Shown here in pieces: positions 51,043 to 59,260 of a stretch of DNA of 64,000 nt; the first letter of the stretch is position 1, and each line of letters opens with the position of its first letter. Both the position numbers and the translations under genes were made by a program. The notes under the pieces are model-generated. The model was not told where the DNA came from and did no database searches. It saw only the letters and a list, made by a program, of their open reading frames with translations. Source of the DNA: Streptomyces sp. NBC_00259 (GTDB lineage Bacteria; Actinomycetota; Actinomycetes; Streptomycetales; Streptomycetaceae); NCBI RefSeq assembly GCF_036181745.1, contig NZ_CP108080.1, positions 1,426,001 through 1,490,000 on the forward strand, given 5' to 3'.

Positions 51043-52002
51043 ATGAGTGCGGGAGCAGCCGTGGGACGCAGACGGCGGGTGGCGGTGCCCGTGGCGCCGC
51101 TCCCCCAGCGTGACGGGATCGATCCCGTGCGGGTGCGGCTGCCCTCGGACCCGGCAGGTGCCTGGGCGACCGTGGGGGACCATCTCGTCGAACGCTTCGG
51201 CGGAGCGGTCGGCGCCGGGCGCGTCGAGGCGATGCTGCGGGAGGGCCGGTTCGTCGGGGCGGACGGGCGGCCGGTGGCCGCCGGGGAGGCGTACGACGCC
51301 GGGCGCCACCTCTGGTTCCACCGGGATTTCGTGGCGGAGGAGCGGGTGCCGTTCGAGGTCGGGATCGTGTACCGCGATGAGCGGGTGGTGGTCGCCGACA
51401 AGCCGCACTTCCTGGCGACGACTCCGCGCGGCCGGCACATCACGGAGACCGCGCTGGCCCGGCTGCGGCGCGATCTGGGGCTGCCGGAGCTGCAGCCCGC
51501 GCACCGGCTGGACCGGCTGACGGCGGGGCTCGCGCTGTTCGTCGTACGGCCGCGGGACCGTGGCGCGTACCAGACGCTGTTCCGCGACCGGCGGGTGCGC
51601 AAGGAGTACGAGGCGGTGGCGCCGTACGACCCGGCGGTCGTCCTGCCCGTGACCGTGCGCAGCAGGATCGAGAAGGAGCGCGGGGTGCAGGCGGCCCGGG
51701 AGACGGCGGGCGAGCCGAACAGCGAGAGCCGTGTCGAGCTGCTGGAGCACCGGGGCGGGCTCGGCCGGTACCGGCTGCTGCCGGCCACCGGCCGTACCCA
51801 TCAGCTGCGGGTGCACATGAACGGCCTGGGGCTGCCGATCCTCGACGACCCGCTGTATCCGGTGGTCCTGGAGGACGAGCTCGTGCGCGGTACGGACTAC
51901 GGCCGGCCGCTGCAGTTGCTCGCCCGGAGCCTGGAGTTCACCGATCCGGTGAGCGGGCGGGAGTGCCGCTTCGAGAGCCGGCTGCGGCTCTCGGCCTGGT
52001 GA
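51043..52002 (+). CDS. RluA-type RNA pseudouridine synthase
   Basis: A 319-residue pseudouridine synthase: catalytic motif HRLDRLTAGLALFV near residue 155 with the essential aspartate, then ATGRTHQLRVHM near 250. It isomerises uridines in rRNA or tRNA. The ATG at 51043 starts only 13 bases after the tRNA terminator and lacks a ribosome site, so either the message is leaderless or a GTG at 51061 or 51070 is used. It is convergent with the dehydrogenase gene, only 10 bases away. Confidence 0.9.
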   Translation: MSAGAAVGRRRRVAVPVAPLPQRDGIDPVRVRLPSDPAGAWATVGDHLVERFGGAVGAGRVEAMLREGRFVGADGRPVAAGEAYDAGRHLWFHRDFVAEERVPFEVGIVYRDERVVVADKPHFLATTPRGRHITETALARLRRDLGLPELQPAHRLDRLTAGLALFVVRPRDRGAYQTLFRDRRVRKEYEAVAPYDPAVVLPVTVRSRIEKERGVQAARETAGEPNSESRVELLEHRGGLGRYRLLPATGRTHQLRVHMNGLGLPILDDPLYPVVLEDELVRGTDYGRPLQLLARSLEFTDPVSGRECRFESRLRLSAW

Positions 52003-52012
52003 CCGGGAGCGG

Positions 52013-53101
52013 TCACAGCAGCACCACCGAGCGCAGGACGTCGCCCTCGTGCATCCGGGCGAAGGCCTTCTCGACGTCGGCGAGGCGGATCGTCTCCGTG
52101 ACGAAGGCGTCGAGGTCGATCCGGCCCTGCTGGTGGAGGTCGATGAGCATGGGGAAGTCGCGGGACGGCAGACAGTCGCCGTACCAGGACGACTTGAGCG
52201 CGCCGCCGCGGCCGAAGACGTCGAGCAGCGGGAGTTCCAGCTTCATGTCGGGGGTCGGGACGCCGACGAGGACCACCGTGCCGGCCAGGTCGCGGGCGTA
52301 GAAGGCCTGCTCGTACGTCTCGGGCCGGCCGACGGCCTCGATGACGACGTCGGCGCCGAAGCCGCCGGTGAGCTCGCGGATCGCCTCGACGGGGTCGGTG
52401 GAACGGGAGTTGACCGTGTGGGTGGCACCCATGGTGCGGGCGGTCTCCAGCTTGCGGTCGTCGACGTCGACGGCGATGATCCGGGCCGCTCCGGCGAGCC
52501 GGGCGCCGACGATCGCCCCGTCGCCGACTCCGCCGCAGCCGATGACGGCGACGGAGTCCCCGCGGCCGACGTCTCCCGTGTTGACCGCGGCGCCGATGCC
52601 GGCCATGACGCCGCAGCCCAGCAGGCCGGCCACGGCCGGGGAGACGGCCGGGTCGACCTTGGTGCACTGGCCGGCGGCCACGAGGGTCTTCTCGGCGAAG
52701 GCGCCGATGCCGAGGGCCGGGGACAGCTCGGCCCCGGAGCCGGCCAGGGTCATCTTCTGGCGGGCGTTGTGGGTGTCGAAGCAGTACCAGGGCCGCCCGC
52801 GCCGGCAGGCCCGGCAGCGGCCGCAGACCGCGCGCCAGTTGAGGATCACGAAGTCGCCCGGGGCGACATCGGTGACGTCGGCGCCGACGGACTCCACGAT
52901 GCCGGCGGCCTCGTGCCCGAGGAGGAACGGGAAGTCGTCGCTGATGCCGCCCTGCTTGTAGTGGAGGTCGGTGTGACAGACCCCGCACGCCTGGATCCTC
53001 ACCAGGGCCTCGCCGGGTCCCGGGTCGGGGACGGTGATCTCCACGACCTGGACGGGCTCGTTCCTGCCGGGGGCGACGACCCCCTGGACCTGCTGCGCCA
53101 T
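52013..53101 (-). CDS. mscR: S-(hydroxymethyl)mycothiol dehydrogenase
   Basis: A 362-residue zinc alcohol dehydrogenase. Catalytic zinc ligands lie in [10 protein letters not shown] (about 40) and GHEAAG (about 62). The structural zinc has four cysteines in [15 protein letters not shown] (about 93-107), and the NAD fold [13 protein letters not shown] is near 190. The sequence, [11 protein letters not shown] onward, matches mycothiol-dependent formaldehyde dehydrogenase, which oxidises the formaldehyde-mycothiol adduct and can also reduce S-nitrosomycothiol. The ATG at 53101 follows GGAAGGG. Confidence 0.92.
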   Translation of the reverse strand: MAQQVQGVVAPGRNEPVQVVEITVPDPGPGEALVRIQACGVCHTDLHYKQGGISDDFPFLLGHEAAGIVESVGADVTDVAPGDFVILNWRAVCGRCRACRRGRPWYCFDTHNARQKMTLAGSGAELSPALGIGAFAEKTLVAAGQCTKVDPAVSPAVAGLLGCGVMAGIGAAVNTGDVGRGDSVAVIGCGGVGDGAIVGARLAGAARIIAVDVDDRKLETARTMGATHTVNSRSTDPVEAIRELTGGFGADVVIEAVGRPETYEQAFYARDLAGTVVLVGVPTPDMKLELPLLDVFGRGGALKSSWYGDCLPSRDFPMLIDLHQQGRIDLDAFVTETIRLADVEKAFARMHEGDVLRSVVLL

Positions 53102-53178
53102 CGCAGTTCTTCCCTTCCTCGGGACAGGTGTGCACCGCATGTGTACGGCACCACCATGCCCGTGGCGGGCGATATGGG

Positions 53179-53216
53179 CGAGGCCCCCCGCCGGATCTTC
53201 CCGGTGGGGGGCCTCG
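53179..53216 (-). terminator. Terminator after the amino acid permease
   Basis: Sixteen-base arms (53179-53194, 53201-53216; one G-T pair) around ATCTTC, 23 bases past the permease stop. Confidence 0.88.
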
Positions 53217-53239
53217 TCGTGGTGCGGGACGGACGGGTG

Positions 53240-54703
53240 TCAGGCGTCCTGGCGCTCGGTGGCGAGGGTGCGGACCCGCTTGCGGACCACGAACCAGCCG
53301 CCGACGAGGGCGAGCGCGATCAGCGGCAGGCAGTTGACGGTGGTGCGGCTGATGCCGTCGTCCATCCACATGAGGACGAGGACGGAGGCGAGGAACACCA
53401 GCGTGGTGATCTGGGTCCACGGGGCCCACGGGAGCCGGTAGCCCGGGCGGGTGACGCGGCCGTCCTTGGAGCGGTACCAGAACAGCAGCGAGCAGACCAT
53501 GATCATGCCCCAGGTGCCGATGATGCCGATGGAGGCGAAGTTCAGCACCAGTTCGAAGGCCTCGCCGGGCATTACGTAGTTCAGGACGACGCCGAGGACG
53601 CCGAAGCCCGCGGTGAGCAGGATGCCGCCGTAGGGCACGCCGCCCTTGTTCATGACGCCGGTGAACTTGGGCGCGGAGCCGGACATCGACATGGAGCGCA
53701 GGATGCGGCCGGTCGAGTAGAGGCCGGAGTTGAGGCTGGAGAGGGCGGCGGTGAGCACGACGAGGTTCATCACGCCCGCGGCGCCGGGGATGCCGAGCTT
53801 GTCGAAGAGCGTGACGAAGGGGCTCTCGTCGCCGGAGTAGGCCGTGTACGGCAGCAGCAGCGCGAGCAGCACCACGGATCCGACGTAGAAGAGGCCGACC
53901 CGCCACATGATCGAGTTGATCGCCTTCGGCATGATCTTCTCGGGGTTCTCGGTCTCACCGGCGGCGACGCCGCACAGCTCGACGGAGGCGTAGGCGAAGA
54001 CGACGCCCTGGATGAGCAGCAGCATCGGCATGACGCCCACCGGGAAGACGCCGCCATTGTCCGTGATGGTGGACAGGCCCGGGGTGTGGCCGCCGACCTC
54101 GTGCTGGGTGACGACGAGGAAGATGCCGACGAGCATGAAGATCACCAGAGCGGCGACCTTGATGATCGCGAACCAGAACTCCATCTCGCCGAAGTACTTC
54201 ACCGAGATGAGGTTGGCGGTGAGGACCACGGCGAGGGCGATGAGGGCGAGCACCCACTGCGGTATGTCGCTGAACATGGCCCAGAAGTGGGCGTAGGTCG
54301 CGGCCGCGGTGATGTCGGCGATGGCGGTCGTCGACCAGTTCAGGAAGTACAGCCAGCCTGCCGTGTAGGCGCCCTTCTCGCCCATGAACTCACGGGCGTA
54401 GGAGACGAAGGCGCCGGAGGAGGGCCGGTAGAGGACCAGCTCGCCGAGCGCGCGCACGACGAAGAAGGCGAAGACGCCGCAGACGGCGTACGCGATGAAC
54501 AGCGAAGGACCGGCGTTGGCCATCCGGCCACCCGCTCCGAGGAAGAGTCCCGTACCGATGGCGCCGCCGATGGCGATCATGTTGATGTGCCGCGACTTCA
54601 GGTCCTTGCGGTACCCGGCGTCACCGGCGTCTACGTGGGGGGTGCCGGTGGCCGGAGGCCCGGCTACAGGCGTATCGGCCGCAGTCAAGGTGCGGTCACT
54701 CAT
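53240..54703 (-). CDS. Amino acid permease (AnsP/GABA-permease type)
   Basis: A 487-residue APC-family permease with about 12 membrane segments. RHINMIAIGGAIGTGLFLGAG near residue 40 is the family start signature, and SSGAFVSYAREFMGEKGAYTAGWLYFLNW (about 95-123) is typical of the asparagine/GABA permease branch. It imports an amino acid with protons. L-asparagine is the best guess. The first 35 residues are a Thr/Pro-rich cytoplasmic tail. The ATG at 54703 has only a modest ribosome site. Confidence 0.9.
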   Translation of the reverse strand: MSDRTLTAADTPVAGPPATGTPHVDAGDAGYRKDLKSRHINMIAIGGAIGTGLFLGAGGRMANAGPSLFIAYAVCGVFAFFVVRALGELVLYRPSSGAFVSYAREFMGEKGAYTAGWLYFLNWSTTAIADITAAATYAHFWAMFSDIPQWVLALIALAVVLTANLISVKYFGEMEFWFAIIKVAALVIFMLVGIFLVVTQHEVGGHTPGLSTITDNGGVFPVGVMPMLLLIQGVVFAYASVELCGVAAGETENPEKIMPKAINSIMWRVGLFYVGSVVLLALLLPYTAYSGDESPFVTLFDKLGIPGAAGVMNLVVLTAALSSLNSGLYSTGRILRSMSMSGSAPKFTGVMNKGGVPYGGILLTAGFGVLGVVLNYVMPGEAFELVLNFASIGIIGTWGMIMVCSLLFWYRSKDGRVTRPGYRLPWAPWTQITTLVFLASVLVLMWMDDGISRTTVNCLPLIALALVGGWFVVRKRVRTLATERQDA

Positions 54704-54927
54704 GGAGGTGTTCGCCTTCGTGAGGGGATGTGCGGTACCCGGCCGGATTGCCGGCGGCCTTCCCGCGGTGGGGAGGACAGTCGCCGCGGCCGGCCTTGGG
54801 GGCGCAGAAGGCCCGAAAGGACATAGTCACGGCAACCCTGGGATTCTGGCAGTGGCCAACCTCACTCAGACACAAATCTGAGGTATTTCAGAGGTTACGA
54901 CAAGGTGAAGCAAGGATGTCATGATCC

Positions 54928-55629
54928 TCAGGGCGCGAGTACGTCCAGCTCCTGCAGGGCCCCGACGGCGATCTCTCTGGTCAGCCGCTCGGCCCGGTCG
55001 GCATCGCCTTCGCGAACGGCCTCGGCGACCTGCACATGCAGGGTGACGGCGGCCGGGTCCGGGTCCTCGAACATCACCTGGTGGTGCGTACGGCCGGCGA
55101 GGACCTCGGCGACGACATCGCCGAGCCGGGCGAACATCTCGTTGCCGGAGGCGTTGAGCACGATTCGGTGGAAGGCGACGTCGTGCTTCAGATAGCCCTC
55201 CAGCTGGTGGCCGCGGGAGGTGGCGACCATGCCGAGCGCGCATTCGGTGAGGGCGGCGCACTGCTCGGCCGTGGCGTGGCGGGCGGCGAGCCCGGCGGCG
55301 ACGGGCTCGATCGCGGAGCGGAGCACGGTCAGGGACCGCAGCTGGCGCGGGCGGTCCGCGCCGGCCAGCCGCCAGCGGATGACGCGCGGGTCGTAGACGT
55401 TCCACTCGTCGGTGGGGCGCACGGTCACCCCGACGCGGCGCCGGGACTCGACGAGGTGCATCGACTCCAGGACGCGGATCACCTCACGGACGACGGTGCG
55501 TGAGACGTCGAAGCGCTGGGCCAGTTCGTCGGTGCGCAACACGCTGCCCGGCAGGTACTCGCCTGCGGTGATCTCCAGGCCGAGGCTGTCGAGGACATGT
55601 GTGTGCAGCCCGTGGCCCTCTGTGGTCAT
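54928..55629 (-). CDS. gntR: GntR/FadR-type repressor of gluconate genes
   Basis: A 233-residue FadR-subfamily regulator: winged helix-turn-helix (about 10-75; GSVLRTDELAQRFDVSRTVVREVIRVLESMHLV) then an FCD ligand domain (about 95-225; YLKHDVAFHRIVLNASGN). It is divergent from gntK-gntP and probably represses them until gluconate is present. The ATG at 55629 begins after GGGGCAAGGG. Candidate operators lie at 55666-55713 in the shared control region. Confidence 0.9.
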   Translation of the reverse strand: MTTEGHGLHTHVLDSLGLEITAGEYLPGSVLRTDELAQRFDVSRTVVREVIRVLESMHLVESRRRVGVTVRPTDEWNVYDPRVIRWRLAGADRPRQLRSLTVLRSAIEPVAAGLAARHATAEQCAALTECALGMVATSRGHQLEGYLKHDVAFHRIVLNASGNEMFARLGDVVAEVLAGRTHHQVMFEDPDPAAVTLHVQVAEAVREGDADRAERLTREIAVGALQELDVLAP

Positions 55630-55665
55630 GGGGCAAGGGTACGGGGCAACGTTCAGGAAGAAAAA

Positions 55666-55713
55666 GTATGACGTTTATGTCTCGGACTCTTGAATACGTC
55701 GTACCTAATAGGT
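55666..55713. promoter_or_regulatory. Candidate gluconate repressor operators
   Basis: In the gntR/gntK divergent region, GTATGACGTTTA (55666-55677) and AATACGTCGTAC (55693-55704) form an imperfect inverted pair. They are followed by the 11-base palindrome ACCTAATAGGT (55703-55713). This AT-richer stretch also must hold both promoters. Confidence 0.55.
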
Positions 55714-55782
55714 TTCAGTAGCGCGACGGCTCGACGTCGGACCGATGCCCGGTCCGGCGCCGACGAAGACAGCGAGGCACCA

Positions 55783-56301
55783 ATGAGCACTCCCCACGTC
55801 GTTGTGGTGATGGGCGTGTCAGGAACCGGCAAGACCACGATCGGTCCCCTGCTCGCCGACGCACTGGGCGTTCCCTACGCCGAGGGCGACGACTTCCATC
55901 CCGCCGAGAACATCGCCAAGATGTCCGCCGGCACACCGCTGGACGACTCGGACCGCTGGCCCTGGCTGGACGCCATAGGGGAATGGGCACACGGCCGGGC
56001 CGGGCTCGGCGGTGTCGTCAGCAGCTCCGCGCTGAAGCGCGCCTACCGGGACCGGCTGCGGGCCGCCGCCCCGGACGCCGTCTTCCTCCATCTGACCGGC
56101 GACCGTGCGCTGATCGAGCGGCGCATGGCCGAGCGCAAGGGCCACTTCATGCCCACCGCGCTGCTCGACTCGCAGTTCGCCACCCTGCAGCCGCTGCAGG
56201 AGGACGAGGCCGGCGTCTCCGTCGACGTGTCCGGCTCCCCCGAAGAAATCACCGAGCGGGCCGTCGCCGCACTGCGCCGGCTCGACAGCGCAGAAAGCTA
56301 A
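55783..56301 (+). CDS. gntK: Gluconokinase
   Basis: A 172-residue GntK-type kinase. The P-loop is GVSGTGKTT near residue 12, then GDDFHPAENIAKMSAGTPLDDSDRWPWLD (about 35-63), the gluconate-kinase hallmark, and FLHLTGDRALIERRMAERKGHFMP (about 103-126). It phosphorylates D-gluconate to 6-phosphogluconate for the pentose phosphate route. The ATG at 55783 follows GCGAGG. It is 10 bases before gntP. Confidence 0.95.
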   Translation: MSTPHVVVVMGVSGTGKTTIGPLLADALGVPYAEGDDFHPAENIAKMSAGTPLDDSDRWPWLDAIGEWAHGRAGLGGVVSSSALKRAYRDRLRAAAPDAVFLHLTGDRALIERRMAERKGHFMPTALLDSQFATLQPLQEDEAGVSVDVSGSPEEITERAVAALRRLDSAES

Positions 56302-56311
56302 GGAATTCACC

Positions 56312-57709
56312 GTGACCCGTCTCAGCGTCGAGATGCTGGCAGCGGACGCCACCGAACCGATCACCTCGGCGGGCAACGCACAGCTCGGCATAGCCGTCCT
56401 CGCCGGCATCGCCGTCATCGTCGTGCTCATCACCAGGTTTAAGCTGCACGCCTTTCTGGCGCTGACGATCGGCTCGCTGGCGCTGGGCGCCTTCGCCGGT
56501 GCTCCGCTGGACAAGACCATCGTGTCGTTCACGACGGGGCTCGGCACCACCGTCGCGGGCGTCGGCGTGCTCATCGCGCTCGGCGCGATACTCGGCAAGC
56601 TGCTCGCGGACTCCGGGGGCGCCGACGAGATCGTGGACACGATCCTCGCCAAGGCGAGCGGACGGTCCATGCCCTGGGCGATGGTCCTGATCGCCTCGAT
56701 CATCGGACTGCCCCTCTTCTTCGAGGTCGGCATCGTCCTGCTGATCCCGGTCGTCCTGATGGTCGCCAAGCGCGGCAACTACTCGCTGATGCGGATCGGC
56801 ATCCCGGCCCTCGCCGGTCTGTCCGTGATGCACGGCCTCATCCCGCCGCACCCCGGCCCGCTGGTGGCGATCGACGCCATCGGCGCGAACCTGGGCGTCA
56901 CCCTGGCGCTGGGCCTCGTCGTGGCGATACCCACCGTGATCATCGCCGGCCCGGTGTTCTCCAAGTACGCCGCCCGCTGGGTGGACATCGAGGCGCCCGG
57001 CGGCATGATCCCGCAGCGGGCCACGGAGGACCTGGAGAAGCGCCCGAGCTTCGCCGCCACCGTCTCCACCGTCCTGCTGCCGGTCGTCCTGATGATGTCC
57101 CACGCGCTGGTCGAGATCGTCGTCGACAACCCCGAGAACCCGCTGCAGCGGGTCACCGCGGTCATCGGCTCCCCGCTGATCGCGCTGCTCACGGCCGTCA
57201 TCGTCGGCATGTTCACGCTGGGCCGCGCCGCCGGCTTCACCAAGGACCGGATCGCTACCACCGTCGAGAAGTCGCTGGCCCCGATCGCGGGCGTGCTGCT
57301 CATCGTCGGCGCCGGCGGCGGCTTCAAGACCACGCTGATCGACATCGGTGTCGGTCAGATGATCATGGACATCTCCAAGAACTGGGCCATCCCGACCCTG
57401 CTGCTGGCCTGGCTGATCGCGGTGGCGATCCGGCTGGCCACCGGCTCCGCGACCGTCGCGACCATCTCCGCGGCCGGTCTGGTCGCCCCGCTCGCCGCCG
57501 GCATGGGCACGGCCGAGACCGCGCTGCTGGTGCTGGCGATCGGTGCCGGTTCGCTCTTCTTCAGCCACGTCAACGACGCCGGATTCTGGCTGGTGAAGGA
57601 GTACTTCGGGATGAGCGTCGGCCAGACCGTCAAGACCTGGTCGGCGATGGAGACCATCATCTCGGTGGTCGGCATCGTCTGCGTACTGCTGCTGTCCCTG
57701 GTCCTTTAG
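56312..57709 (+). CDS. gntP: Gluconate:H+ symporter
   Basis: A 465-residue GntP-family permease with about 12-14 membrane segments. GLPLFFEVGIVLLIPVV near residue 130 and GLIPPHPGPLVAIDAIGANLGVTLALG (about 170-197) are the family signatures, with LATGSATVATISAAGLVAPL near 372. It imports gluconate to be phosphorylated by the upstream kinase. The GTG at 56312 has AAGGAA upstream. It is convergent with the cytochrome gene 18 bases away. Confidence 0.95.
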   Translation: MTRLSVEMLAADATEPITSAGNAQLGIAVLAGIAVIVVLITRFKLHAFLALTIGSLALGAFAGAPLDKTIVSFTTGLGTTVAGVGVLIALGAILGKLLADSGGADEIVDTILAKASGRSMPWAMVLIASIIGLPLFFEVGIVLLIPVVLMVAKRGNYSLMRIGIPALAGLSVMHGLIPPHPGPLVAIDAIGANLGVTLALGLVVAIPTVIIAGPVFSKYAARWVDIEAPGGMIPQRATEDLEKRPSFAATVSTVLLPVVLMMSHALVEIVVDNPENPLQRVTAVIGSPLIALLTAVIVGMFTLGRAAGFTKDRIATTVEKSLAPIAGVLLIVGAGGGFKTTLIDIGVGQMIMDISKNWAIPTLLLAWLIAVAIRLATGSATVATISAAGLVAPLAAGMGTAETALLVLAIGAGSLFFSHVNDAGFWLVKEYFGMSVGQTVKTWSAMETIISVVGIVCVLLLSLVL

Positions 57710-57727
57710 CGGTCGGTCGCCGCACGG

Positions 57728-58393
57728 TCAGTCGTCATCCGGGTCCCACAGCGGGTGCTCCCGCCGGGCCCATGGGCGCTCGACCGACCCGGTGCGCATG
57801 CCACGGCGTGCCTCCGGGTCGGCGAGCGCCATCCTGATGTGGCCGATCAGGACGATCCCGATGGTGAGCGCGAGCCAGTCGTGCACGAACGTCGCTCCGG
57901 TACGCCACACCAGCGGGGCGAGATGCGTGAACCACATCAGCAGCCCGGTGCCGAGCATCACCAGCACCGCACCCGCGATCCAGCCGGCGTAGAGCTTCTG
58001 CCCGGCGTTGAACTTCCCCGCCGGTCGGGCCCCGGGGTCGCGGTCCCGGCGGCGCACGGCCCGCAGCCACCGGCGGTCGTGCGGCCCGAAGCGGTTCAGC
58101 CGACGCAGATCCTTGCGGAACGGACGCGAGGCCAGACCGAACAGGAACGGCACGGGCAGCAGCAGGCCCGACCACTCGTGCAGGGTCACCACGAGGTGGC
58201 GGCGGCCGACGAGTTCGGCGAGGTCGGGTACGTACAGACAGGCCGCGGTCACCACGCACAGCAGCATCAGGGCCGCGGTGGTGCGGTGCACCCAGCGCTC
58301 GGCGCGGCTGAAGCGCCGTACGCGGGCGGGCCGTTCAGACGGTCGGGGTGTCGTCGCGGCCGTTCGACCGGCCGACCCAGGCGTCGACGTCAT
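57728..58393 (-). CDS. Cytochrome b561-type membrane subunit
   Basis: A 221-residue protein with four or five membrane helices. The candidate heme ligands are in ERWVHRTTAALM (about 35), VVTLHEWSGLLL (about 70), and FVHDWLALTIGIVLIGHIRMAL (about 175-196). It resembles the cytochrome b subunit of formate dehydrogenase/hydrogenase, and likely passes electrons between quinones and the molybdopterin enzyme next to it. The ATG at 58393 follows GGGAGGAGCGAGG and overlaps the upstream gene by 59 bases, so translation is coupled. Confidence 0.88.
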   Translation of the reverse strand: MTSTPGSAGRTAATTPRPSERPARVRRFSRAERWVHRTTAALMLLCVVTAACLYVPDLAELVGRRHLVVTLHEWSGLLLPVPFLFGLASRPFRKDLRRLNRFGPHDRRWLRAVRRRDRDPGARPAGKFNAGQKLYAGWIAGAVLVMLGTGLLMWFTHLAPLVWRTGATFVHDWLALTIGIVLIGHIRMALADPEARRGMRTGSVERPWARREHPLWDPDDD

Positions 58394-59210
58394 AACCTCG
58401 CTCCTCCCAGTACCCGGGCCGCACTTCGCGGGTCAGGGAGATCCCGGAGAGCCACTTCGCGGACTTGTAGAAGTACATGGGCGCGACGTAGAGCCGCACC
58501 GGGCCGCCGTGCGCGTGGCTGAGCGGCTTGTCCTGCATCCGCAGACAGACCAGGACGTCGGAGCGGCGTGCCTGGTCGAGGGTGAGGCTCTCGCTGTACG
58601 TGCCGTCGAAGCAGGTGAACCGGATGGCCCGGGCCTCCGGCCGTACCCCGGCGGCGTCCAGCAGGGCCGACAGGGTCACACCCTCGAACGCGGTGCCGGG
58701 GACGCGCCAGCCGGTGACGCACTGGACGTCGCGCACCACACGGGTCTGCGGCAGCGCGCGCAGCGCGTCCAGGGTGTACGACCCGGGCCGCTCGACCAGT
58801 CCGTCCACGGTGAGGCGGTAGTCCGCCGCGGTCCTGCGGGGGACGGACGCGGCGACCGAGTAGTAGCGGAAGCCGCCGCCGTTGGGGAGCAGGCCGGTGA
58901 GCTTGGTGGGGTCCTTGTCGGCGACCGCGCCGAGGAACCCTTCGAGGCCGCGCTGGAGGTACGGCGCGGTGGCGACTCCGGCGGCGCCGAGGCCGAGCAC
59001 GCCGAGCACGAGGCGCCGTCCGACGGGCGCGCCCTCGGAGTCAGGGGCCGCGTCCGGGTCCGCGTCCGGGGCCGGGTCCACGTCCGAGGCCGGGTCCGCG
59101 TCCGCGTCCGGGTCCGCGTCCGGGGCCCGTGGGGTGGTGGGATCCTTCACACGTCGATTCGAGCACCCGCGGCCGCCGGAATCCAGGGGCCGCGGGTGTC
59201 CGTCAGACAT
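58335..59210 (-). CDS. Molybdopterin-dependent oxidoreductase (sulfite-oxidase fold)
   Basis: A 291-residue protein. After a low-complexity acidic stretch rich in Asp-Pro-Ala (about 27-60), GRRLVLGVLGLGAAGVATAP (about 64-83) is a probable Tat-type signal or membrane anchor. The sulfite-oxidase-type molybdopterin domain (about 110-290) has the molybdenum cysteine in DVQCVTGW near 163 and HAHGGPVRLY near 235. The redox substrate outside the membrane is unknown. It pairs with the cytochrome b gene. The ATG at 59210 or a GTG at 59150 could be the start. A 14-base palindrome lies just upstream. Confidence 0.85.
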   Translation of the reverse strand: MSDGHPRPLDSGGRGCSNRRVKDPTTPRAPDADPDADADPASDVDPAPDADPDAAPDSEGAPVGRRLVLGVLGLGAAGVATAPYLQRGLEGFLGAVADKDPTKLTGLLPNGGGFRYYSVAASVPRRTAADYRLTVDGLVERPGSYTLDALRALPQTRVVRDVQCVTGWRVPGTAFEGVTLSALLDAAGVRPEARAIRFTCFDGTYSESLTLDQARRSDVLVCLRMQDKPLSHAHGGPVRLYVAPMYFYKSAKWLSGISLTREVRPGYWEERGYDVDAWVGRSNGRDDTPTV

Positions 59211-59211
59211 C

Positions 59212-59225
59212 CGTCACATGTGACG
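59212..59225. promoter_or_regulatory. Palindrome at the start of the molybdopterin enzyme gene
   Basis: CGTCACATGTGACG is a perfect 14-base palindrome two bases upstream of the 59210 start. The TCACAT/ATGTGA half-sites recur at 61843-61868 in front of the TPR-like gene, hinting at one regulator. Confidence 0.5.
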
Positions 59226-59260
59226 TCGTACGTGACCGGTACCCGAGGTCACGGGCGACC

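Noticed and set aside
52049..54826. Long plus-strand open frame opposite the dehydrogenase and permease genes
   Set aside because: Spans two real genes and an intergenic terminator. Composition is that of an antisense frame.
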